A stretch of DNA of 64,000 bases from an uncultured Roseovarius sp. (lineage in GTDB: Bacteria > Pseudomonadota > Alphaproteobacteria > Rhodobacterales > Rhodobacteraceae), in assembly GCA_947496175.1 (NCBI GenBank), contig CANMBU010000003.1, positions 960,334 to 1,024,333 of the forward strand. The letters are read 5' to 3'. The notes below the pieces were generated by a model, which was not told where the DNA came from, did no database searches, and saw nothing but the letters and a program-made list of their open reading frames with translations. Position 1 is the first letter of the stretch; each line of letters starts with the position of its first letter. Both the position numbers and the translations under genes were made by a program. This document shows positions 54,131-62,363 of this stretch, one piece after another.

Positions 54131-54144
54131 AGCACAAATGTGCT
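54131..54144. promoter_or_regulatory. Dyad upstream of the Tat/ferric-reductase pair
   Basis: agcaca-aa-tgtgct is a perfect 6-bp dyad with two spacer bases. It lies 37 bases from the start of the Tat-signal gene on the minus strand, in a leader of otherwise featureless sequence. Candidate operator. Confidence 0.4.
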
Positions 54145-54273
54145 GTTTTCCGAGCTATGTCACGGAAGTATCTTCAACAGCAGGAGTCACAGCTTCGTGA
54201 CCACTCACGCGAAGGATCGGCTTATTTCAGCCGAATGTTGTTCAGCAATGCTTTGAGAACAAGCGACAGCCCG

Positions 54274-54585
54274 TCACTCGCTCAGCTTTTTGAGCGTGTC
54301 GACAATCGCAGTGCTGCCGTTGTCGGAGCTTTGGTTGTCAAACCCTGTCAAAGCCGCAATCTGCCCGCGGGCATCTGCGGAATTGTCATAGAGGTTCAAT
54401 CCAAAGTCATAGGTGAGCTGCATCCGGTCATGCAGGAAAGGCCAGAAGGCGCGCTCTTGCCACGCAGCCGCCATCACCGCGATGATAAGGCCCGCACGCA
54501 CGTAGGACGCAGCGCGCTTTGCCCTTACGGACCGTGCTTTATTAATGTCAGCACGCGAGATTTCTGGTCTGGCAGCAGCAGTCAT
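54274..54585 (-). CDS. Small hypothetical protein
   Basis: About 103 residues. An N-terminal basic region (SRADINKARSVRAKRAASYV) precedes one possible membrane helix (AGLIIAVMAAAWQERAFW), and a polar C-terminus follows (LYDNSADARGQIAALTGFDNQSSDNGS). No family is recognised. Start MTAAARPEI at 54585. It lies between the Tat gene leader and fabI on the same strand. Confidence 0.5.
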   Translation of the reverse strand: MTAAARPEISRADINKARSVRAKRAASYVRAGLIIAVMAAAWQERAFWPFLHDRMQLTYDFGLNLYDNSADARGQIAALTGFDNQSSDNGSTAIVDTLKKLSE

Positions 54586-54686
54586 CCGCAAAGCTTGCCA
54601 AGCTTTGATGGCAAGATTTGGGCAATGCACTGTTCAAATCGCGACAATCCTGAGCGCGACACCTTGGACTTCAAGCCCGTTTTGAA

Positions 54687-55478
54687 TCAAAGGTTTTCAG
54701 GCTGAGGCATCCCCAGAACATGATAACCACCGTCAACACGGATCACCTCACCCGTGGTGCAAGCACCTGCATCAGAGGCCAGATAGACCGCCGTGCCGCC
54801 GATGGCCTCCAGCGTGGCATTGGCCCGCATCGGTGCATTATCCTCGGTATGCCGAAACGTTTTGCGCGCGCCGCCAATGGCCGCTCCGGCCAGTGTTTTC
54901 ATTGGACCAGGTGAAATCGCGTTGACCCGGATCTTGTCGGGTCCAAGGTCATTGGCCAAATACCGTGTCGTCGCCTCAAGCGCGGCCTTGGCCACGCCCA
55001 TCACGTTGTAATTTGGCACAACCCGGTTTGAGCCCTGATACGTGAGCGTGAGCATCGTGCCCCCGTTTTCTTTCATCAAGGGATAGGCGCGGCGCGCCAC
55101 CTCGATGAAGGAATAGACCGAAATGTCCATGGAGTGCTTGAAATTGGGGCGCGTTGTGTTGAGGAACCGGCCCGAGAGCTCTGATTTGTCGGAGAACGCG
55201 ATGGCATGTACGACAAAATCAATCGTCGGCCAGCGCGCGCCCAACCGGCCAAACGCGGCCTCAATCGAGGCATCATCGGTCACATCCACATCCATCAGGA
55301 TATGAGACCCCAGCGACTCTGCCAGTGGCTCGACGCGCTTGGCAAAGGCCTCGCCCTGGTAGGAAAAGGCAAGCTCGGCCCCCGCCTCATGCAGAGCCTT
55401 GGCAATACCCCAGGCGATAGAGCGATCATTGGCGACGCCCATGATCAGGCCACGTTTGCCTTTCATTGAGTGCATCAT
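54687..55478 (-). CDS. fabI: Enoyl-[acyl-carrier-protein] reductase
   Basis: Final step of the fatty-acid elongation cycle; triclosan target class. 263 residues. The Rossmann start is GLIMGVANDRSIAWGIAKAL. The active-site tyrosine and lysine are in PNYNVMGVAKAALEATTRY (Y-x6-K). The start MMHSMKGKRG at 55478 leaves a 7-base gap to the fabB stop, with ggatagga as ribosome site. It is the last gene of the run fabA–fabB–fabI. Confidence 0.96.
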   Translation of the reverse strand: MMHSMKGKRGLIMGVANDRSIAWGIAKALHEAGAELAFSYQGEAFAKRVEPLAESLGSHILMDVDVTDDASIEAAFGRLGARWPTIDFVVHAIAFSDKSELSGRFLNTTRPNFKHSMDISVYSFIEVARRAYPLMKENGGTMLTLTYQGSNRVVPNYNVMGVAKAALEATTRYLANDLGPDKIRVNAISPGPMKTLAGAAIGGARKTFRHTEDNAPMRANATLEAIGGTAVYLASDAGACTTGEVIRVDGGYHVLGMPQPENL

Positions 55479-55485
55479 GGGTGTC

Positions 55486-56715
55486 CTATCCGTCAAACTT
55501 GCTCAGCAGCATCGAGCCATTCGTGCCGCCAAAACCGAAACTGTTGGTCATCACCGTATCAAGGCCCGCGTTATCCACGCGGCTTGTCGCGATCTCGGCC
55601 GGTTGAATGCCGGGATCAAGCGTTTCGACATTGATCGACGGGATGATGAAATCATTGTGCAGAGCCAGCAAGCAGTAGATTGCCTCCTGCGCGCCTGTGG
55701 CCCCCTGACTGTGGCCGGTCATGGATTTGGTCGAGCTTATGGGAGGCACCTTGCCTTCGCCAAAGATGCGGCGCACCGCCTCGACCTCACCCACATCGCC
55801 CACCGGCGTCGAGGTGCCATGGGCGTTGATATAGCCCACTTTGCGCTCTTTGCTGAGTTGGCTGAGCGCCAGGCGCATGGCCCGCTCGCCCCCCTCGCCC
55901 GAAGGCGCAACCATGTCATGGCCATCGGACGTTGCCGCATAGCCTGTGACCTCGGCGTAAATCTTGGCCCCGCGCGCCTTCGCGTGCTCCAGATCTTCCA
56001 GCACAACGATGCCGCCACCGCCCGAGATCACAAACCCATCGCGATCCGCATCAAAGGCGCGGCTCGCGCGCTCTGGCGTGTCGTTGTATTTTGAGCTCAT
56101 CGCGCCCATGGCGTCAAAGAGGCAGGACAGCGTCCAATCGAGTTCCTCGCCACCGCCAGCAAACATCACATCCTGCTTGCCCATCATGATCTGCTCGGCC
56201 GCATTTCCGATGCAATGCAGCGAGGTAGAGCAAGCAGAGGTGATGGAATAATTGATGCCCTTGATCTCGAACGCCGTGCTGAGATTGGCCGACACCGTCG
56301 AGCACATGGTCTTGGGCACAGCAAAAGGGCCAACCCGCTTGGTCGCCCCGGATTTCAGGACCGCCTGATGCGCCGCCAGCATGGCCGAGGTGGATGGCCC
56401 GCCAGAGCCCGCGACAACGCCCGTGCGTGGATTGGAGATATCACCGTCTTCGAGCCCGGCATCGGCAATCGCCTGCCCCATGGCGATATGGGCATAGGCC
56501 GCACCCGGTCCCATGAACCGCAAGGCCCGCTTGTCGATATGCTGAGTGACATCAATGTTAAGCGCCCCAGCCACCTGACTGCGAAAGCCATGCTCGGCCA
56601 TAGACGCGTTCGCGGTGATGCCCGATCTGCCCTCTTTCAACGAGGACAGAACATCATCTGCGTTGTTGCCAATGCTGGAGACAATCCCCAAGCCTGTGAC
56701 GACGACACGGCGCAT
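55486..56715 (-). CDS. fabB: 3-oxoacyl-ACP synthase I
   Basis: Elongating condensing enzyme for unsaturated fatty acids with FabA. 409 residues from the start MRRVVVTGLGIVSSIG. The Cys-His-His triad is visible: SACSTSLHCIGNAAEQI, NAHGTSTPVGDVGE and KSMTGHSQGATGAQE. The ATG 56715 has a gggagag ribosome site. fabI follows directly. The normal neighbour fabA lies 990 bases away, separated by repeats and an extra gene. Confidence 0.97.
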   Translation of the reverse strand: MRRVVVTGLGIVSSIGNNADDVLSSLKEGRSGITANASMAEHGFRSQVAGALNIDVTQHIDKRALRFMGPGAAYAHIAMGQAIADAGLEDGDISNPRTGVVAGSGGPSTSAMLAAHQAVLKSGATKRVGPFAVPKTMCSTVSANLSTAFEIKGINYSITSACSTSLHCIGNAAEQIMMGKQDVMFAGGGEELDWTLSCLFDAMGAMSSKYNDTPERASRAFDADRDGFVISGGGGIVVLEDLEHAKARGAKIYAEVTGYAATSDGHDMVAPSGEGGERAMRLALSQLSKERKVGYINAHGTSTPVGDVGEVEAVRRIFGEGKVPPISSTKSMTGHSQGATGAQEAIYCLLALHNDFIIPSINVETLDPGIQPAEIATSRVDNAGLDTVMTNSFGFGGTNGSMLLSKFDG

Positions 56716-56814
56716 TGCGCTCTCCCCCTTGGTTGGTCTCGTTATGTGTAGGACACAGGGTGATGGGGGGCAAGCGGTTAGGCGAGGGAATGCAACGCGC
56801 TGCCCCCAACCGCC

Positions 56815-56880
56815 CGTCATCCGCGGGCTTGACCCGAGGACCTCTTGACCAAGAGATCCCCGATCAAGTCGGGGATGACG
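56815..56880. repeat. Alphaproteobacterial palindromic repeat (cgtcatcc … ggatgacg)
   Basis: cgtcatccgcgggcttgacc on the left and atccccgatcaagtcgggga on the right pair to form a long stem, with the outer ends cgtcatcc/ggatgacg. Elements of this shape and sequence occur in intergenic DNA of many alphaproteobacteria. It lies directly left of family-2 repeat copy 2 within the fabA-fabB gap. Confidence 0.8.
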
Positions 56881-56892
56881 CTGTATGCACTA

Positions 56893-57064
56893 ACGCGTGC
56901 CAGCGACGGACCGGGGGACGGCGCGTCCACTTTGCAATAAACGCACTTTATACCAGCCAAATCCGCCTGCAGGAATTTCGTTGCGCAGACCTCAGCCAAA
57001 GCGACGGCCCTTCCGGGCCGGTCCGTCGCTGGCCCGGCGGCGCGTGCCTCGCCTTGATTCCGTG
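56893..57064. repeat. Family-2 repeat, copy 2, with compensated terminal inverted arms
   Basis: Left arm gccagcgacggaccgg (56899-56914) and right arm ccggtccgtcgctggc (57018-57033) are perfect inverted copies, 103 bases apart. The tail ggcggcgcgtgcctcgcc then ttgattccg matches the end of copy 1 at 17126-17287. The inner block gcactttataccagcc resembles gcagtttatgtcaacc of copy 1. Arms differ from copy 1 but stay self-complementary. Confidence 0.78.
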
Positions 57065-57129
57065 CTTTTAATAAAGTGAAGGAGTGGCAGCTATGCGGAC
57101 TTTTCTGCCGTTCGAAAACAACGCCTACC

Positions 57130-57615
57130 TCAGACCTGTTCCCATAAAACTTCCACCGAATTGCTGGATTGCCCAGAACAACCGTCCATAGCAGACGAGC
57201 CAAGAACATAGCTCCGAAACGACCCAAGCTGATCTAGTCGTTCGCACCACTTATCGCCGCTACCAACTGAGCGGAGTTTATCGGTAGGTGGATATGAATA
57301 TGTCAAACTGAGCTGCCAAATTTCGGTGTCTTCATTTTTCAACAAAGTAAGTTGCCGTGTAAGGTTTATAGAAAAATGCTCGCCATTCCCCCAGTCATAT
57401 GTACCCCATTCAAAAAGCAGCATGTCGCCATCTTCATCCATAGGCACCGCATCAATTGCTCGACGGCTTTGGTAGAAATTCATCAAAACTTCAAAGGCTT
57501 CCGCTGTCGGCAAGTTCTGGATATCAGCATTTGTTGTCTCAAAAAATTTACGCTTTGTCTCGCCCACACGAAACGTAGAGCTGTTTCTGAATATTGATTT
57601 TAAGTTTGACCACAT
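57130..57615 (-). CDS. Orphan hypothetical protein between fabA and fabB
   Basis: 161 residues with no recognised family. It has no signal peptide or membrane segment. Composition is unlike its neighbours: lower GC and a rather polar, aromatic make-up (FRNSSTFRVGETKRKFF, GDMLLFEWGTYDWGNGEHFSINLTRQL, LSLTYSYPPTD, YVLGSSAMDGCSGQSSNSVEVLWEQV). Two cysteine-containing tail segments could form disulfides. It breaks the fabA–fabB order and is flanked on its 3' side by repeat elements, which suggests recent arrival by transfer. Confidence 0.6.
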   Translation of the reverse strand: MWSNLKSIFRNSSTFRVGETKRKFFETTNADIQNLPTAEAFEVLMNFYQSRRAIDAVPMDEDGDMLLFEWGTYDWGNGEHFSINLTRQLTLLKNEDTEIWQLSLTYSYPPTDKLRSVGSGDKWCERLDQLGSFRSYVLGSSAMDGCSGQSSNSVEVLWEQV

Positions 57616-57706
57616 GGGACAAACGCTACTGCGCTGCCAAGAAAGAACAACCCTTTTATACTTCCGCTAAGGGCTCATAGCCGCCATTCCCACCTAGCGC
57701 CCCAAC

Positions 57707-58216
57707 TCAACTCTCGCTCAGCGCCACCTTCATATCCTTGACCTGATAGATCACCTCGCCATCGGCCTCTACGCGCCCGTCGGCGACACCCATGGTCAAA
57801 CGCCGGGTCTGCACGGCCTTGGTGAAATCCACATAGTAGGTCAGCATTTTCCGATCCGGCCGCACCATGCCGGTGAGTTTCACTTCCCCCACACCCAGCG
57901 CATAGCCCCGCCCCTGCCAGCCGCGCCAGCCGAGGTTAAAGCCGGTGAGCTGCCAAAGCCCATCTAGTCCAAGACAGCCCGGCATGATCGGATTGCCCGG
58001 AAAATGACAGTCGAAAAACCAAAGATCAGGTTTGATATCAAACTCGGCCACCACATGACCCTTGCCATGCGCGCCACCATCGCCGCTGATATCGGTGATC
58101 CGGTCCATCATCAGCATCGGTGGCTCTGGCAATTGCGCATTGCCGGGGCCAAACAGCTCTCCCCGCGCGCATTTCAGCAGGTCTTCTTTGTCGAAATGGC
58201 TCGGGTAGTTGGCCAT
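57707..58216 (-). CDS. fabA: 3-hydroxydecanoyl-ACP dehydratase/isomerase
   Basis: Introduces the double bond for unsaturated fatty acids. 169 residues. The active-site histidine and aspartate are in [48 protein letters not shown] at 58216 is the natural start. It is divergent from irr (158 bases between starts), as in other Rhodobacterales. The fabB gene would be expected next, but 990 bases of repeats and an orphan gene come between. Confidence 0.97.
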   Translation of the reverse strand: MANYPSHFDKEDLLKCARGELFGPGNAQLPEPPMLMMDRITDISGDGGAHGKGHVVAEFDIKPDLWFFDCHFPGNPIMPGCLGLDGLWQLTGFNLGWRGWQGRGYALGVGEVKLTGMVRPDRKMLTYYVDFTKAVQTRRLTMGVADGRVEADGEVIYQVKDMKVALSES

Positions 58217-58373
58217 GAGTGAGGCCCTTTCTGGGTCGTCAATTGCGTTCTTTGTTCCTCTAGCACCGAGGAAAACCCGCACGCAAGTCCGACCACCGCA
58301 CGTTGCGTGGTCGAAAGTGTTTGAAATTACATTAGGTCCAACCCTATATTATGCGGTGTAAAAGGAAAGTGAC

Positions 58374-58799
58374 ATGTCGATCACCAAAGCCGAAACCCGC
58401 GGTTCAGAATGGCTCTCAGGCGCAGGGCTGCGTCCCACGCGCCAGCGTGTTGCGCTGGCGGCGCTTCTGATTGGCGACGGTCAACACCGCCATGTCACTG
58501 CCGAAAGCCTGTTTTCCGCTGTTCAAAATACCGGCGCGCGCGTGTCCTTGGCGACTGTTTACAACACGCTGCGCGCGTTCTGCGATGCTGGCCTTTTGCA
58601 AGAGGTTATGGTGGACGGTTCCAAGAGCTATTTCGACACCAACACTCATGACCACCCTCACTTCTTCTGGGAAGGTGAAGAGCGCCTGACAGATGCGCCT
58701 GCCGATCAGCTGCAGATTTCGCGTCTGCCTGATGCGCCCGAAGGGGCCGAGATCGCCAGCGTGGATGTGGTCATCCGCCTGCGCCGCACCGCCTCCTGA
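58374..58799 (+). CDS. irr: Fur-family iron response regulator Irr
   Basis: 141 residues. The winged helix is PTRQRVALAALLIGDGQHRHVTAESLFSAV ... SLATVYNTLRAFCDAGLL and the C-terminal dimer domain has the HDHPHFFWEGEERL string with several histidines that bind haem or metal. This combination, next to fabA, is characteristic of Irr in alphaproteobacteria. The Cys-Pro haem-regulatory motif of Bradyrhizobium Irr is absent, as in other Rhodobacterales. It represses iron-demanding functions under iron limitation. A quinone-oxidoreductase gene follows 9 bases later. Confidence 0.9.
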   Translation: MSITKAETRGSEWLSGAGLRPTRQRVALAALLIGDGQHRHVTAESLFSAVQNTGARVSLATVYNTLRAFCDAGLLQEVMVDGSKSYFDTNTHDHPHFFWEGEERLTDAPADQLQISRLPDAPEGAEIASVDVVIRLRRTAS

Positions 58800-58808
58800 T
58801 CCCTCAAC

Positions 58809-59792
58809 ATGCGTGCCATCAGCTATGAGGCCTTTGGACCAGCCCAAGATGTGCTGGTGCTTGGTGATATAGAGACCCCCGCCCCGGCTCCGGGCGAAGT
58901 TCTTGTGCGGCTGTCATTCTCTGGTGTGAACCCTTCTGATGCCAAAGCCCGTGCCGGGGCGCGGCCCGGCGTCACGAAACCTGCGTTCCCGCGCATCATT
59001 CCGCACTCGGATGGCTCTGGCATGATCGAAGCCGTGGGCGAAGGTGTATCCGACGGCCGTATTGGTGAGCGCGTCTGGATCTGGAACGGCCAATGGCAGC
59101 GCGCCTATGGCACAGCCGCCCAATACATCGCCCTGCCCGCGGAGCAGGCCGTCCCACTGCCGGATGGCATCTCTCTGGAAACCGGCGCAACACTTGGCAT
59201 TCCCGGCCTGACCGCCTGTCACACTGTTTTCGGCGGAGGCGATGTGGCGGGTCAGACATTGCTGATCTCTGGCGGCGCCGGATCGGTTGGCCACAACGCG
59301 GTGCAACTGGCCAAATGGGGCGGCGCAAAGGTGATCGCCACAGCCTCAGCAGGCGCTGCCGCGTATGTCAAAGCCGCCGGGGCAGATGTGGTTCTGGACT
59401 ATGCCGATCCCGATTTAGCCGCCAAAATTCTGGACGCTTCTGAGGGCGGCATTGATCGCGCTATTGAAGTGGAGTTTGGAGAAAACACCAACCTGCTGGC
59501 CGACGTGATGAAACCGCTCAGCACCATCGCCACCTACGGCTCGGGCAAGGCCATGACCCCGGAACTGCCGTTCGGCCCCTATCTCTTCAAGGCGCTCAAG
59601 ATCGACATCACGCTGATCTATATCCTGCCTGCGCCCGAACGCGCCGCCGCGACTGAACGTTTGCACCGGGCACTGGCCGAGGACGCATTTACCCCGTCCA
59701 TCGACATATCCCTGCCGCTTGATGACTGCGCCTCTGCCCATGATCGCGTCATGCAAGCCGGTCGGCGCGGGTCGGTTTTGCTGAGCATCTGA
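58809..59792 (+). CDS. NADPH:quinone reductase-like alcohol dehydrogenase
   Basis: 327 residues of the zinc-free MDR family. N-terminal GroES-like half (VRLSFSGVNPSDAKARAG, HSDGSGMIEAVGEGVSDG) and a Rossmann half with SGGAGSVGHNAVQLAKWGGAKVIATAS. No zinc cysteines are seen. Such enzymes reduce quinones or enones with NADPH. It follows irr closely on the same strand and precedes a dehalogenase gene. Confidence 0.92.
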   Translation: MRAISYEAFGPAQDVLVLGDIETPAPAPGEVLVRLSFSGVNPSDAKARAGARPGVTKPAFPRIIPHSDGSGMIEAVGEGVSDGRIGERVWIWNGQWQRAYGTAAQYIALPAEQAVPLPDGISLETGATLGIPGLTACHTVFGGGDVAGQTLLISGGAGSVGHNAVQLAKWGGAKVIATASAGAAAYVKAAGADVVLDYADPDLAAKILDASEGGIDRAIEVEFGENTNLLADVMKPLSTIATYGSGKAMTPELPFGPYLFKALKIDITLIYILPAPERAAATERLHRALAEDAFTPSIDISLPLDDCASAHDRVMQAGRRGSVLLSI

Positions 59793-59867
59793 ACGTCAGG
59801 TAAAACCCGCTTTCCCCTCTCCCGCAGACATGCCACTCTGCCGCAAATCTCTACGTGCGGAGGGACC

Positions 59868-60551
59868 ATGCCCATCACCACCTGTGTTTTCGACGCCTAT
59901 GGCACACTCTTTGACGTGGCGGCTGCGGCGCGCAATGTCGCCTCCGAGCCGGGGCGCGAAGCTTTTGCCAAACACTGGCCCGCCATCGCCTCTCACTGGC
60001 GGCTGAAACAGTTGCAATACACCTGGCTGCGTGCGGTGATGGATGAGCACACTGATTTCTGGGATGTCACGCAAGATGGGCTGGACTGGGCGCTGGAAGC
60101 CGAAGGATTGTCGGATGACCCCACCCTGCGCGAACGCCTGCTGCAACTTTACTGGGAGCTGGAGGCCTACCCTGAAGTCCCCGCCATGCTGCAGGCGCTC
60201 AAGGCCAAGGGGATGAACACCGCGATCCTCTCCAATGGCTCCCCCGCCATGCTGGACGGTGCGGTGCAATCGGCAGGCATCGGCGAGGTGCTGGACGATG
60301 TGCTCTCGGTGGAAAGCGTTGGGATCTTCAAACCGGCCTCGGTAGTCTATGACCTTGTTGGTCAGCGCTTTGGCTGTGCCAAGGACGAGGTGCTTTTCGT
60401 GTCTTCCAATGGCTGGGACGCAGGCGCGGCGGCAGGGTATGGGTTCACCACGGTTTGGGTCAACCGCGCGTCCGAACCGGTTGACCGGTTGCCTGCGAGG
60501 CCCGACCACTTCCTCTCAGACCTGACCACCATTCCGGAGCTTGCCGCCTGA
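59868..60551 (+). CDS. Haloacid dehalogenase, type II
   Basis: 227 residues. The nucleophile motif FDAYGTLFDV and the later motifs LSNGSPAML, FKPASVVYDLV and VSSNGWDAGAAAGYGFTTVWVNR match (S)-2-haloacid dehalogenases. These hydrolyse short 2-haloalkanoates to 2-hydroxyacids. The stop overlaps the next gene's start (tgatg), suggesting coupling to the α/β hydrolase. Confidence 0.92.
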   Translation: MPITTCVFDAYGTLFDVAAAARNVASEPGREAFAKHWPAIASHWRLKQLQYTWLRAVMDEHTDFWDVTQDGLDWALEAEGLSDDPTLRERLLQLYWELEAYPEVPAMLQALKAKGMNTAILSNGSPAMLDGAVQSAGIGEVLDDVLSVESVGIFKPASVVYDLVGQRFGCAKDEVLFVSSNGWDAGAAAGYGFTTVWVNRASEPVDRLPARPDHFLSDLTTIPELAA

Positions 60552-61384
60552 TGCCGCGTTTCACCACATCCGATGGCCTCTCGCTTTACTACGAAGACGA
60601 AGGTCAGGGCGCGCCGATCCTGTGCCTGGCGGGATTGACGCGGAATGTTACAGACTTCACCTATCTGATGCCACATCTGACGGGCCACCGCGTGATCCGC
60701 ATGGATTACCGCGGGCGCGGGAAATCGGACTACGCAGACGACTTCATGAGCTATTCGATCCTGCGCGAAGGCCAGGATGCGATTGAGCTTATGGACCATC
60801 TTGGGATCGACCGCTTCACCCTGATCGGCACCTCGCGCGGCGGCCTCATTGCCATGGCCCTCTCGGTCACGCATCCGGGCCGGATGAATGGGGTTGTCCT
60901 CAACGATATTGGACCAGAAGTCGCCCCCATCGGGATCGAGCGCATCATGGACTACGTGGGCAAAACACCCCCTTTTTCCAATCTCGACGCAGCCGCCGAG
61001 GCCCTGCATGCCGGGCACGCTGAAGGTTTCCCTGATGTTCCGCTCAGCCGCTGGCGGGAACAGGCGGAATTCATGTGGGCCGATGCGCCGGGCGGCGGGG
61101 TCGCTTTGCGCTATGACGCCAAGCTGCGCGACGCCATGATCGGTCAGGCGGGAGCCGGAGAGGCCCCAGACCTCTGGCAGCTTTTCGATGGGTTGAAAGA
61201 CCTGCCTGTTGCCGCCATTCGCGGCGCGAATTCCGACCTCTTATCCTTTGAAACCTTTGAGAAAATGCAAGATCGCCATCCTGATCTGATTGCCGTGACC
61301 GTGCCCAACCGGGGCCATGTGCCGTTTCTCGACGAGCCTGAGGCCGTGGCCGCGATTCATCAGCTTTTGGAGGCTGTCTCATGA
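60551..61384 (+). CDS. α/β-hydrolase
   Basis: 277 residues. The nucleophile elbow is GTSRGGLIAMAL, the oxyanion region ILCLAGLTRNVTDF, and the late catalytic histidine is in VPNRGHVPFLDEPE. The reaction is not known; it may be a hydrolase of esters or lactones. It overlaps both neighbours by 1 to 4 bases (dehalogenase before, dehydratase after), so it belongs to one transcription unit. Confidence 0.92.
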   Translation: MPRFTTSDGLSLYYEDEGQGAPILCLAGLTRNVTDFTYLMPHLTGHRVIRMDYRGRGKSDYADDFMSYSILREGQDAIELMDHLGIDRFTLIGTSRGGLIAMALSVTHPGRMNGVVLNDIGPEVAPIGIERIMDYVGKTPPFSNLDAAAEALHAGHAEGFPDVPLSRWREQAEFMWADAPGGGVALRYDAKLRDAMIGQAGAGEAPDLWQLFDGLKDLPVAAIRGANSDLLSFETFEKMQDRHPDLIAVTVPNRGHVPFLDEPEAVAAIHQLLEAVS

Positions 61385-62358
61385 GCAACATCACCATGAT
61401 CCGCGCCGCCGCCGAGCGGCTCAAGGGCCATGCCCGGCGCACCCCGCTTTTGTCCTCGCCTTTCCTTGATGAGATCGCCGGGCGGCGTGTCTTCGTCAAA
61501 CCCGAATGCCTGCAACATACCGGAAGCTTCAAATACCGCGGCGGGCGCTCGGCCGTCTCAGCCCTTGATGACGCCACCCGCGCCAAAGGCGTCCTGGCCT
61601 TTTCGTCGGGCAACCATGCCCAGGGCGTGGCGCTGGCGGCACGCGAATTTGGCGTGCCTGCGGTGATCATCATGCCCAAGGACGCACCGGAGATTAAAAT
61701 CAACAACACCCGTGCCCTGGGCGCCCACGTGGTCCTTTATGACCGTGCCGGCGGCGAAAGCCGCGAGGCGTTGGGGGATACGCTTCAGGCTGAACGCGGG
61801 CTGACACTGATCCGACCCTACGACGAACCCCAAGTTATTGCGGGTCAAGGCACCTGCGGGCTGGAAATTGCCGAGCAAGCCGCAGAGCTTGGCATTAAAG
61901 ACGCCGAGGTGCTGGTCTGTTGCGGTGGCGGCGGGCTGACATCCGGCATTGCGCTGGCCTGTGAGGCCGATGCGCCGGGGTTCAAAGTGCGTCCAGTGGA
62001 ACCTGAAGGATTCGACGATGTAAAACGCTCCCTTCTCTCGGGCCATATTGAAACCAACAACCAGATGTCCGGCAATATCTGCGACGCCATCCTGACCCCC
62101 GCCCCCGGTCAGATCACATTTCCGATCCTGCAACGCCTCGCAGGCCCAGGCATCGCCGTGAGCGAAGACGCCTGCCTGCGCACCATGGCCCACGCCTTTG
62201 AACGACTGAAAGTCACCGCAGAACCCGGCGGCGCCGCCGCTCTGGCCGCTGCGCTCTTTCATGGGGATGCGCTGAACGCCGATACGGTGATCTGCACCAT
62301 CTCAGGCGGCAATGTAGATGCGCCGATGTTCCAGCGCGCCCTTGACACAATAAGGTAA
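61381..62358 (+). CDS. Threonine/serine dehydratase-like PLP enzyme
   Basis: 325 residues. PLP lysine in TGSFKYRGG, then SSGNHAQGVALAARE and the glycine loop CCGGGGLTSGIALAC. C-terminal serine-cofactor contact: CTISGGNVD. No regulatory ACT domain, so it is a catabolic threonine/serine dehydratase or a hydroxyaspartate dehydratase. It overlaps the α/β-hydrolase gene by 4 bases and ends 6 bases before the next gene. Confidence 0.93.
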   Translation: MSNITMIRAAAERLKGHARRTPLLSSPFLDEIAGRRVFVKPECLQHTGSFKYRGGRSAVSALDDATRAKGVLAFSSGNHAQGVALAAREFGVPAVIIMPKDAPEIKINNTRALGAHVVLYDRAGGESREALGDTLQAERGLTLIRPYDEPQVIAGQGTCGLEIAEQAAELGIKDAEVLVCCGGGGLTSGIALACEADAPGFKVRPVEPEGFDDVKRSLLSGHIETNNQMSGNICDAILTPAPGQITFPILQRLAGPGIAVSEDACLRTMAHAFERLKVTAEPGGAAALAAALFHGDALNADTVICTISGGNVDAPMFQRALDTIR

Positions 62359-62363
62359 AACGT

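Noticed and set aside
58217..58373. ICE-type Irr box in the irr-fabA gap
   Set aside because: The tttagaa-type dyad could not be found; nothing there is convincing.
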